Of a stretch of 64,000 nucleotides of DNA, positions 42,670 through 50,109 are shown in pieces. Below the pieces are notes generated by a model, which had not been told where the DNA came from, ran no database searches, and saw nothing but the letters and a program-made list of their open reading frames with translations. This DNA is from an uncultured Prevotellaceae bacterium (lineage in GTDB: Bacteria; Bacteroidota; Bacteroidia; Bacteroidales; Muribaculaceae). The stretch's first letter is position 1, and every line of letters starts with the position of its first letter. The translations under genes and the position numbers were made by a program. The stretch covers positions 51,672 through 115,671 of the forward strand of contig CAMVBJ010000005.1 of NCBI GenBank assembly GCA_947165675.1. The letters run 5' to 3'.

Positions 42670-42905
42670 ATTCAATGAACGATTAAGACTTGCATCTTAA
42701 TCGTTTCATTTTTTTGTGCGAGGGCTTGAGCTTGCTCAAAGCACTGGTACAAAGAAATGAAACAATAGACACGTCAGTGTCGTTCATTGAATTTGTTGCG
42801 CCCCCGCCGGGGCGCAGAGGGATGCACGAAGTGAATCCCGACCGCCCTTGATGTTGCCACCAAGCCATCGACCTTCAGGTCGCTTTCGCAGCGATAGCGG
42901 AGCCC
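42669..42905. repeat. hairpin-array element at the edge of the phage region
   Basis: ATTCAATGAACGA (42669-42681) and its complement TCGTTCATTGAAT enclose three hairpins: AACGATTAAG/CTTAATCGTT followed by a T-run, GTGC...GCAC and GACAC/GTGTC. Further hairpins follow: GCGCCCC/GGGGCGC, GGGAT/ATCCC, CGACC/GGTCG and TCGCT/AGCGA. It encodes nothing sensible and runs into the 3' end of the adjacent tail gene. Confidence 0.65.
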
Positions 42906-43107
42906 CTCGGAAGAAGATGTCGCCCGTGTCGACGTCTTTTCGGGTGATCATGCCGAAGATGTCGAGGTTCTGGTGACAGTCGGCCAGGGGCAGTTCAATC
43001 TCCATGGAGTAGTCGTCGGCGTCGGTGAAGATGCGGTTCTCCGATACATATTCTATCGAAGACCCCTTCTTCAGCGCTGCCTGCTTTCCGTTTATCGTCA
43101 GTATCAT
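42784..43107 (-). pseudogene. truncated phage tail-type gene
   Basis: The first 63 or so residues (MILTINGKQAALKKGSSIEY...DVDTGDIFF) resemble the N-terminus of tail proteins found after the tape measure in Bacteroides prophages. From about 42915 on, the frame reads through a hairpin-array element (LSLRKRPEGRWLGGN...), giving a basic, unrelated C-terminus. I read this as a gene truncated by the repeat element. TACCTTTG on the minus strand (43140-43133) is its -7 box. Confidence 0.6.
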
Positions 43108-43114
43108 AAGAATA

Positions 43115-43150
43115 GCGGTTGATTTACACTGACAAAGGTAAATCAACCGC
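43115..43150. promoter_or_regulatory. 13-bp perfect inverted repeat across a -7 box
   Basis: GCGGTTGATTTAC (43115-43127) and GTAAATCAACCGC (43138-43150) with a 10-base spacer. The minus-strand -7 box TACCTTTG lies inside. It is 36 bases past the crcB stop, so it could be an operator for the tail gene or the crcB terminator. Confidence 0.55.
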
Positions 43151-43185
43151 GTATGCAGTGAAAAGACGTACCGATAAATTGGAAT

Positions 43186-43554
43186 TTACTTGGTTGTATA
43201 ATATCCCAATGCTACTGCCATAATACCTAATAGCACACTTCCTATTACATAGAGTGAAAACAAGATATAGTTATTAGCCTGTAACAGAGTCAGTCCTTCT
43301 TTTGAGAATGTGGAGAACGTTGTGAACCCACCACAAAAACCCACCATGAGGAACAAAGAGAATGATGGAGAGATGTTCTGGAAACGGCTCGTCAATCCCC
43401 ACAGAATTCCAATGAGGAGACAACCCGCAACATTAACTGCAAAAGTTCCCCATGGGAAACCATTATGTGCCTGAGTCATGAAAAGTGATATGAGATATCG
43501 GCAAATGCCACCAATACCACTACCTATCCCTACGATGATTATATCTTTAATCAT
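43186..43554 (-). CDS. crcB: fluoride channel CrcB/Fluc
   Basis: A 122-residue four-helix fluoride exporter subunit. The signature GFCGGFTTFSTFS is at 72-84, and GTFAVNVAGCLLIG (conserved asparagine N41) is in helix 2. Two copies of such a protein normally assemble antiparallel to let F- leave the cell. No fluoride riboswitch is seen in the 65 bases upstream, only a -7 box. It lies between the tape measure and a tail-gene fragment, so it appears to be phage cargo. Confidence 0.92.
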   Translation of the reverse strand: MIKDIIIVGIGSGIGGICRYLISLFMTQAHNGFPWGTFAVNVAGCLLIGILWGLTSRFQNISPSFSLFLMVGFCGGFTTFSTFSKEGLTLLQANNYILFSLYVIGSVLLGIMAVALGYYTTK

Positions 43555-43591
43555 TCTGCTAAATTCCGATTTATCGTTCTGTAAACGTAGG

Positions 43592-43599
43592 CAAAGGTA
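43592..43599 (-). promoter_or_regulatory. -7 box of crcB
   Basis: TACCTTTG on the minus strand, about 38 bases before the crcB ATG; no exact -33 box at 19-nt spacing. Confidence 0.45.
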
Positions 43600-43621
43600 G
43601 CGATTTTATCGCTCTAAACAC

Positions 43622-46600
43622 TCATTTTCTTTTATTTTTCGGTGATTTATTATTCATGAGGCGCTGGTACTCGTCCTGCGCCTGCTTGATGCCCTTGTCG
43701 CCGGTCACGGTGTTGACGGTGACGAAGGGCTCGTCCAATCGCTCGTTGAGACGGGCGATAGTCTCTCTCAAGTCTTTGCTCTCCTGGACTATCACCTGCG
43801 GCTGGCTCTGTGCCAAAGCCATCGGCGCGGTGATTGACCTGGACACGTCGGCTCCCTTCAGAGAGCCGATCGTGTTGGTGCGCTGCGCGTAGTCCAGGGC
43901 CTCGATCAGAGGACGGGCAACGGGTGAAGCGACCAGTTTCTGACTCGCCACCCATTCCCCGGCATGGACCACGCCAGCCACCTCGTCGGCACGGCCCTTG
44001 CGGGTGAAGCCGCCCTCGCCGTAGCCCTGGGCCTGGCTCGCCTGCTGCTGCTTTTTTATCGCGGCCACCTGCATGGCACCTGCGGCCACTGCCATGGCAG
44101 CGGCTATAGGGGCGATGATGTAGCCCACGACAGGGATGGCGGCAGCACTGGAGTAGGCGTTCAGGGCGGCGGTCGCCGTCTGGGCCACGGCCTGGATGAC
44201 CTGCATGGCGAACAGTTTCCTATTCGCCTCGTTCTTGACCTGGGCCACCTCCTTCTGCTTCTGCTGTTCAAGGCGTTTCGTCTTGAACTTGTTGCCCTCG
44301 GCCATCGAGATCTCGCGCTCGTAGCGTTTCTCGATGGCGGCTGTCTCCAGTTCCATCTCGGATTGTACGAGGCTTGAGATCTGCGAGAAGATGGAGGCCA
44401 TGCCCTGCGTGAGCGCATCGACGCTCTTGGTCAGGGCCTGGCCGCCGTCGCCGTTGAGCCAGTCGGCCAGGTCGTCGTTCATCTTCTGCAGGGCGTTGCG
44501 GTCATCGTCCGCCCCGAGCTGGTTGTACTTCCTCTTCAGGGCGAGTTTCGCCTTCTCGTAGGCCTCCTCGATGCGGAGTTTCTCCTTGGCGTTGTCGCCT
44601 ACGGCTTTCAGTTCCGCCTGATAGACGGCATCGAGGTTGGCCGACGCCTCGTTGTACAAGGCGAGGTTTTCGGCTGCATTGTTGCCGAAGTACTCGTCCT
44701 TGAGTTTCTGCAACTCGGCCTGGTGCTTCTTCTGCTGGGCCTCGTACTCCTTCTGCCGCTTCTGCTGGTCCTTGACCAGGGCGGCCAGGTAGGTGTCGTG
44801 GGCCTTGAGGTAGTCCTGCCATGCCTTCTCATCGACCTTGGGCTTGGGCATGTCGAATGTCTCGCCGTTTTCTTCGGCTTGGCGTTTCGCCTCTTCCCAG
44901 GCATTGATCGGGGCCTGGGCCTGCTTCTCGTATATCTTTTCCACGGTCTGAAGGTGCTGCATGTCGATGAGCTCCATGTTGGCGTTGTACTGCTCCATGG
45001 TGATCTTGCCGTCGATGTAGCGTTGCTGCATCAGGGCCTTGATGTCCCGGTAGGACTCCTGCTCTTCCTCGATGGTGAACTTGTTGGCCTGCTCGGTCTG
45101 CTTGCGCTGCGCCTCCAGATGCTGTGCCTCGATGGTCAGGCGCTCCGTTGTCGTGAGGTCGGTGTGCTTTAATCTCTTGGCCTCGTATTCGGTGGCGATC
45201 TCCAGCATCCGTGTGGTGTAGGCCTCGTAGTTCTTCTCGCCTGTGGCGTAGGCGATGCGGTTGATGGCTTCCTGTTGTTCCTTCCACTCCTTTTCGGCCT
45301 TGAACTTGTCCTCGGTCTTGGTCTTGCCCGTGCCGGTCTTTTTATCGGTGGTCGTGGTGGGTGTCGGTACTCCAGAGCCGGGGCCTTCGGTCTCGGCTTC
45401 GTCGATGATGACGAGATCCTCTTCCTTGGAGTATTCCATGAGTTTGTCGATGCGCTGCTTGATCAGTTTGCGCTTGGCCTTCTTGTCGTAGGCGATGCCG
45501 GGCAGCTGGGTCAGCTCGCCCTGCGGGTTCGTCGAGTAGCCGTAGGCGTGGGCCAGGGCCTCGCGCTGCTGGCGGGAGCCCTTGGTCTTGCGGTCGAAGG
45601 ACTCCTTCTCGGCCTGCTCCTGGTCGTGGATCTCACGCTTGAGTTTCTCGTCCTCACGGATCAGGCGCTCGTATTCCTCACGGTTGGCCTCAAGGCGTAT
45701 CTTCTTCTCCAGGGAGAGCAGGTAGTCGTCGAGTGCCTGCTTGTTCTCCCGGTACTTGCCCGTCTCAGCGTCCAGGCTGGCGCAGTAGTTCGGGATCTGC
45801 GCGTTGAGGGCATCGATGGCCTCCTTGCGCTTCTGCTTGGAGACGGTCTCGTCCTTGGCGATGGCCACCAGGCGCTCGATTTTGCCTTTCTCGGCATCGA
45901 GCTTCTGCATGTGGTCTTCCCGGGCCTTGGCCAGTTCGCGGTCCATGTCGGCCATCTCCTTCTCGGCCTTCGTGGCTTCCTTCGTCCGCTTGGCGAAGGC
46001 CACCAGGCCGACGATGACGGCGGCGATGGCCGCTGCCGCCAGGCCCCAGGGGTTCATCTTCATCGTCGTGTTGAGCATCTTCTGGGCGGCGTCGGCACGT
46101 GTGATGTTGCCCGTCAGACGGTTATAGGCCGCTGAGCAGGCCAGCGTGGCGACCTTGCCGATGGCCTGGGCCTTCTCCACCAGCACGAGCCATCCGTAGT
46201 GTATCTTCAGGGCGATGTTGCTGGCGTTGGCGGCCACCGTGTAGGCAGCCCATGTGGCGGCGAGCGTGATCAGGGCCCCCTTGTACTTGATGACGAAATC
46301 CACGGCGATGGACATGCCCCGCATCATGGCCGATGTGCTGCTGATGAAGTAGCGCATCACGGGCATGAGCTTCTGGCCGAGCGTCGCCGCCATCTCGGTG
46401 AAGCCCTTGCGGGCCTTGTCCAGCTGGGCCTGTACGGTGGTGTTCTGCACCTCGTACTCCTTGGTGACCGAGGTGGCCTCCTCGAAGGCCTTGGCGGCCT
46501 CCTTCTGCTGCCACTTCAGCGTGTCCAGGTTGCCCGCCAGGGCAGAAATCACCTGCGCGGCACGGGCACCGTTCTCGCCCATGTCCTTGAACACGGGTGC

Positions 46601-47770
46601 CAGCACGTCGATGTTGCCCAGTTCCTTCAGTCGTTCGAGCAGCATGAGCAGGCCCTCGTTGGTGGAGCGTGTCAGGGCCTCCTTGAACTTCTTGGCGTTG
46701 ATGCCCGTGGCCTTGATCACCTTGTCCTGCTGCTTGAACATGTCCATGATCAGCTTCGAGACTGCCGTTGCCGACATCTCAGCGGCCTGGCCCTGGCTGT
46801 CGAGCACGGCGGCGAAGCCCATGATCTCGGGGATGGTCATGCGGGCCTGTGCGCCCACACCGGCCATGCGCTTGGCGAAGTTGGCCAGGTAGGGCGCGGC
46901 GGCGGTGCAGTTCTGCGACAGCTCGTTGATGACGGAGCCCACGGCGAGCAGCGACTGCTCCACGCCCAGGCGCTGCTTGTCGCCGAAGATGTCCGTGAGC
47001 TTGGAGAGGGTCAGCGTTGCGCCCTCGCCCAGGTCATCGAGGGCGACGTTGATCTGGTTGGCGGCCTTGACGAAGCCCAGCACGTCCTTCTCGGACGAGA
47101 GGCCCAGTCGGCCCGCCTCTTGGGCGAGCTTGTTGAGATCCTCACGGCTTGTCCTGGTGTCGATCTTCTTGAACTGCTCGTTGAGGTGTTCCACCTCCTC
47201 GGCGGTCATTCCCGTGAACTTGCGGACACTGGCCATCTCGGCGTCTATCTCGGCATAGACCTGCACGGCGGCCTTGCCCGCCATCACCAGTCCCGTCATG
47301 GCTGCTGCCGCGCCCATCAGGGTCGTCTGCCAGTCGTTGACGGTGCGGTTGAAGCGCTGCCAGAAACTCTCCTGGGTCCTGAGCTCGGCGTTGACCTTGG
47401 AGAGTTCGGCCTTCACGGCCTGGATCTTGGCCACGTGCGAGTTCCAGGCCGCGCTGCCGCGCTCCATGTAGTCCAGCTGTCGGTTGAGGGTCTGCAGGGT
47501 CTTGTTCAGTTCCTTGGGTGTCGCCTTGTCCAGGCGGCGCATCACGGCCTCGACCTGCTGGGTCGAGGACTCGATTTCACGGATCTGCCGCTTGGTGTCG
47601 GCCAGTTCCCTTCTCAGCTTGCGGAGTTCGATCTTGTTGCCGCTGGCGGCGGCCTTGGCGATGGCGTTCTCCAGTTCCATCGCCCGCTGCTTGAGTTGCT
47701 GCAGAACCTGCTGGGCCTGCACGCCGTTGACCGATAGGTTGACCGTTGCTGTGGTGTTGATGTCGCTCAT
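43622..47770 (-). CDS. phage tail tape measure protein
   Basis: A 1,382-residue protein, the longest gene here, which sets tail length and spans the tail tube. The N-terminal coiled coil (1-140: VLQQLKQRAMELENAIAKAA...) is followed by a TP901-type core (about 150-480, with EAGRLGLSSEKDVLGFVKAA and PEIMGFAAVLDSQGQAAEMSA). Hydrophobic segments lie at about 500-600 (WGLAAAAIAAVIVGLVAFA), then long charged coiled coils to about 1180 and another hydrophobic stretch (MQVIQAVAQTATAALNAYSSA). It has its own strong promoter. Confidence 0.93.
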   Translation of the reverse strand: MSDINTTATVNLSVNGVQAQQVLQQLKQRAMELENAIAKAAASGNKIELRKLRRELADTKRQIREIESSTQQVEAVMRRLDKATPKELNKTLQTLNRQLDYMERGSAAWNSHVAKIQAVKAELSKVNAELRTQESFWQRFNRTVNDWQTTLMGAAAAMTGLVMAGKAAVQVYAEIDAEMASVRKFTGMTAEEVEHLNEQFKKIDTRTSREDLNKLAQEAGRLGLSSEKDVLGFVKAANQINVALDDLGEGATLTLSKLTDIFGDKQRLGVEQSLLAVGSVINELSQNCTAAAPYLANFAKRMAGVGAQARMTIPEIMGFAAVLDSQGQAAEMSATAVSKLIMDMFKQQDKVIKATGINAKKFKEALTRSTNEGLLMLLERLKELGNIDVLAPVFKDMGENGARAAQVISALAGNLDTLKWQQKEAAKAFEEATSVTKEYEVQNTTVQAQLDKARKGFTEMAATLGQKLMPVMRYFISSTSAMMRGMSIAVDFVIKYKGALITLAATWAAYTVAANASNIALKIHYGWLVLVEKAQAIGKVATLACSAAYNRLTGNITRADAAQKMLNTTMKMNPWGLAAAAIAAVIVGLVAFAKRTKEATKAEKEMADMDRELAKAREDHMQKLDAEKGKIERLVAIAKDETVSKQKRKEAIDALNAQIPNYCASLDAETGKYRENKQALDDYLLSLEKKIRLEANREEYERLIREDEKLKREIHDQEQAEKESFDRKTKGSRQQREALAHAYGYSTNPQGELTQLPGIAYDKKAKRKLIKQRIDKLMEYSKEEDLVIIDEAETEGPGSGVPTPTTTTDKKTGTGKTKTEDKFKAEKEWKEQQEAINRIAYATGEKNYEAYTTRMLEIATEYEAKRLKHTDLTTTERLTIEAQHLEAQRKQTEQANKFTIEEEQESYRDIKALMQQRYIDGKITMEQYNANMELIDMQHLQTVEKIYEKQAQAPINAWEEAKRQAEENGETFDMPKPKVDEKAWQDYLKAHDTYLAALVKDQQKRQKEYEAQQKKHQAELQKLKDEYFGNNAAENLALYNEASANLDAVYQAELKAVGDNAKEKLRIEEAYEKAKLALKRKYNQLGADDDRNALQKMNDDLADWLNGDGGQALTKSVDALTQGMASIFSQISSLVQSEMELETAAIEKRYEREISMAEGNKFKTKRLEQQKQKEVAQVKNEANRKLFAMQVIQAVAQTATAALNAYSSAAAIPVVGYIIAPIAAAMAVAAGAMQVAAIKKQQQASQAQGYGEGGFTRKGRADEVAGVVHAGEWVASQKLVASPVARPLIEALDYAQRTNTIGSLKGADVSRSITAPMALAQSQPQVIVQESKDLRETIARLNERLDEPFVTVNTVTGDKGIKQAQDEYQRLMNNKSPKNKRK

Positions 47771-47786
47771 AGTATCTTTTTTGTGT

Positions 47787-47817
47787 CAAAATTACGGCGG
47801 ATGCCTGGGGAAACAAA
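47787..47817 (-). promoter_or_regulatory. promoter of the tape measure gene, TTTG-N19-TAATTTTG
   Basis: On the minus strand TTTG (47817-47814), 19 bases, TAATTTTG (47794-47787), 17 bases before the ATG. Exact consensus. Confidence 0.8.
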
Positions 47818-48339
47818 AGACATCGGCTGTCGTCGGTGTCTTTGTCCGTGCAAATTCGGCGGCTGTCGGTGCCGAATTTGCGCCGCTTCTGCCCTGATCT
47901 GTCAAGAAAATTAGACAAACTTGCCACTGTGTTTGTGTATATCTATACAAAATAGGTAAAAATCCGACGATTTTGCGTAATTTCTTGGAAATCAACCGAT
48001 TAACGAGAAATTACATTTTGTAAAGGATTGAAAAAATTAAAAGGCTGTTTTACAGCCTCTTAGGGTTTCAAAAGGGAAATTTTCCCTTTGGTCTGTCTGA
48101 CAGGACCCCCCGACTGCCCTACGGAGCGCAAACCGCAAACCGCTTTTCGATTTAGCGGAATATGCAGGATAGCCCCAGCGGATGGGCGGTAAAATCGCCA
48201 ATGTGTGACCGATGAACCGAAAGGCACTTTCGGTTTCATGGGCACACTTTGGCCTACTGCTTTCATGTTCTACACTCGTGTAGAAGATTATTCGACAAAA
48301 TTGCGGCGAAATCCCGATTTTGCGGCGATTTTGTGCTCT
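47818..48339. other. non-coding stretch upstream of the tape measure
   Basis: No convincing gene. It contains the small hairpin AGGCTG-TTTTA-CAGCCT (48041-48057), a near-palindrome AAAGGGAAATTTTCCCTTT (about 48072), and TCGGTTTCATGGGCACAC-type sequence that also has complements nearby. Open frames here have biased, unconvincing composition. Confidence 0.4.
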
Positions 48340-48835
48340 GGCGCTGTCGATGGGCGGTGATTTGCGGGAGCGGAGGACAGCGTAGCCGTGAGCAAGAGTG
48401 TGCCAGGGCGAGCAGCGGCGATACCCCCGAGCCAACGGCGAGAGCAGCGGGGCGCAAAGGGAATGAAGTGGAGTGCCGAGCGTAGCGGAGTCAGCGAGTG
48501 TGCCCGGGCTGGAGACAGGCGTTGCGGGGCACGCAGTGAGCATCGTGCTTGCCGTAGCGCAGGATCGGGTTGAGGACGGAGGACGAGCCCGATACCAGCG
48601 GAGCGAGCTGGATGCGCACCCGCACACGCCGTCAGTCGGAGGCCCTGACCGCAGGTGACGCACTCTCGCTGAAGGAGCGTAGCTCGGGCCGCAACGCAAT
48701 GACCGCAGCAGCCGGCTGCGCGGGGTGTCGGCGCGGACAGCGAGCCCGTCCGGCACTCTCTTGCGGCGCAGCTGTCCGCAGCGGACGCCGGGCTTTAGCC
48801 CTCATCCGTCCTGCGGCAGCGGGGGCCGGGGTGGG
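48340..48835. ncRNA. GC-rich array of short hairpins, possible structured RNA or transfer origin
   Basis: About 500 GC-rich bases with at least ten consecutive short inverted repeats. In order: CGCTGTC/GACAGCG, GTGCCC/GGGCAC, GCACG/CGTGC, ATCGGG/CCCGAT, CCAGC/GCTGG, GTCAG/CTGAC, GAGC/GCTC, GCAGCC/GGCTGC, GTCCGC/GCGGAC and GGGCT/AGCCC. Open frames on both strands look non-coding. It could be a structured RNA or a mobilisation/origin region; the molecule type is a guess. Confidence 0.35.
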
Positions 48836-48876
48836 CATTTTCCGCAGGAAATGTTACGGATCTCGGGGATTTTGGC

Positions 48877-48884
48877 TACTTTTG
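48877..48884 (+). promoter_or_regulatory. -7 box of the plus-strand cargo gene
   Basis: TACTTTTG, 32 bases before ATG 48917. It drives transcription opposite to the phage structural genes. Confidence 0.5.
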
Positions 48885-48916
48885 CAACATCATAATAATA
48901 AGTGTTCAATACATTC

Positions 48917-49810
48917 ATGGAAAGGTCATTTCACAATCGTTTTTTGGCGTTGGTGCTGCTCATGGCGATGGTGGCCCTTCGCGTCGTGGCTCAGTCGGCC
49001 GAACCTCAGTTGGTGAAGGGCCTGGTCTTCTTTGCACCCGACGGGGAACCTATTATTGGCGCTTCGGTAGTGTTAAAGGGCACGCGCATTGGCACTGCCA
49101 CCGACTATGATGGCCGCTTCAGCCTCAAGGCACCATTGGGCGACACGCTGGTAATAAGTTTCATCGGAATGGAAACGACCGAGGCCCAGGTTGACGGCGA
49201 GCCGCTCTTCATCAGCATGAGGCCACCAAAGTTTAGTAGTGGTTGGGCTTGTTTTGGCGGAGTTCCAGTAGGCTTGTTCGGCCGTGTGTATAATTACTCT
49301 GCCAATTTTTTGTCTGGGGCAACGGTTACGGCGTTGCCTTCTGGCCAGAGCACAACGACCGACGGCAATGGCGATTTTAACTTCATCCCCGCGGCGAGTG
49401 ACACCATCCTGCGGGTGGAACATCCTGATTTTGAACCTCGTCAAGGCAAAATTGAAGGTAACAGTTTTACAATTAGTCTAGACCCGTTGCTGGTCAGGGG
49501 CCAGGTCGTTGACGGGGACGGCGAGCCGATAATTGGTGCGACAGTCAGGGTTAAAGATGGTGATGGAACCGTGGTTTATACTGATCTGGACGGTTGCTTC
49601 AGTTACTGGATTGGAAACGATAGGACCTTTGAAGTGTCCTATCCCGGTTTTATTGCCCGCAGGGTTGAAGCCGATACCTCTTCCCTAATGATTATCGCCC
49701 TTGAAATCGATGAGAATGCTCCTCTTCCCGAATTCATATCCTGTCCCCAACCAACCCGCAAACCATTATCAAAGGGTGCTTCCTCAGTCAATAGCCGTGA
49801 TGGAGTATAA
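48917..49810 (+). CDS. secreted protein with three carboxypeptidase-regulatory-like domains
   Basis: A protein of about 297 residues. The signal peptide ends ALRVVAQ. Two clear CarboxypepD_reg-like beta domains follow: VKGLVFFAPDGEPIIGASVVLKG...TATDYDGRFSLKAP and VRGQVVDGDGEPIIGATVRVKDG...YTDLDGCFSYWI. A diverged one lies between (FGRVYNYSANFLSGATVTAL...TTDGNGDFNFIP). In SusC-like receptors one such domain precedes the TonB plug, but here there is no plug or barrel. It is on the opposite strand to the phage genes, with its own promoter box. Probably lysogenic-conversion cargo; function unknown. Confidence 0.75.
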   Translation: MERSFHNRFLALVLLMAMVALRVVAQSAEPQLVKGLVFFAPDGEPIIGASVVLKGTRIGTATDYDGRFSLKAPLGDTLVISFIGMETTEAQVDGEPLFISMRPPKFSSGWACFGGVPVGLFGRVYNYSANFLSGATVTALPSGQSTTTDGNGDFNFIPAASDTILRVEHPDFEPRQGKIEGNSFTISLDPLLVRGQVVDGDGEPIIGATVRVKDGDGTVVYTDLDGCFSYWIGNDRTFEVSYPGFIARRVEADTSSLMIIALEIDENAPLPEFISCPQPTRKPLSKGASSVNSRDGV

Positions 49811-49912
49811 GTGATCTATATCTTGTGAATTATTCTCTGATTCACATGATTTTACTTTTGCACTGACCAATAACCTTAAATCTAAGATTTATTCATACTA
49901 TTTTTTCCTAGG

Positions 49913-49942
49913 GCACCTCGTTGTGAAACGGAGTGCTTTTTT
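49913..49942 (+). terminator. rho-independent terminator (possible end of a small RNA)
   Basis: GCACctCGTT pairs with AACGgaGTGC around GTGA and is followed by TTTTTT. It lies about 100 bases past the cargo gene stop. A separate -7 box TACTTTTG at 49853-49860 would give a transcript of about 75 bases ending here. Confidence 0.75.
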
Positions 49943-49965
49943 CATGCTTCCACCATTGGTGCAAT

Positions 49966-50109
49966 TGCGCCACGCAGTGAGAGCCGCAGGCGTGCCGACC
50001 GAAGTGGCGGGGAATGGGCATCACAAGGCGCAACCGGCAGCCGCAGGCTGACGTTGCGGCTTGTGATGCCCATTCATCCGCGCGGAGGGAGGCCGAACGC
50101 AGTGGCGCA
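49966..50109. other. large GC-rich cruciform-like structure
   Basis: The central arms 50013-50034 and 50053-50074 are complementary over 22 bp with one mismatch, and the apical loop has CAGCC/GGCTG pairing. TGCGCCAC (49966-49973) pairs with GTGGCGCA (50102-50109) to close the whole. It contains no gene. It shares the words ACGCAGTGAG and GCCGCAGGC with the hairpin array at 48340-48835. Confidence 0.6.

Noticed and set aside
43555..43621. Fluoride riboswitch upstream of crcB
   Set aside because: Only 67 bases are available and they show a -7 box but none of the expected pseudoknot-forming elements.
46199..47737. 512-codon open frame opposite the tape measure gene
   Set aside because: Leucine/glycine/histidine-rich shadow of the GC-rich tape measure coding strand.
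48037..48756. 239-codon minus-strand frame in the hairpin-rich region
   Set aside because: It spans the hairpin array and is rich in R, S and P. Its composition reflects GC-rich repeats, not a protein; small part could be a relic of a mobile element gene but I cannot support it.
48917..49810. SusC-like TonB-dependent receptor
   Set aside because: Carboxypeptidase-regulatory-like domains are present but the plug and barrel are absent; the gene ends cleanly.
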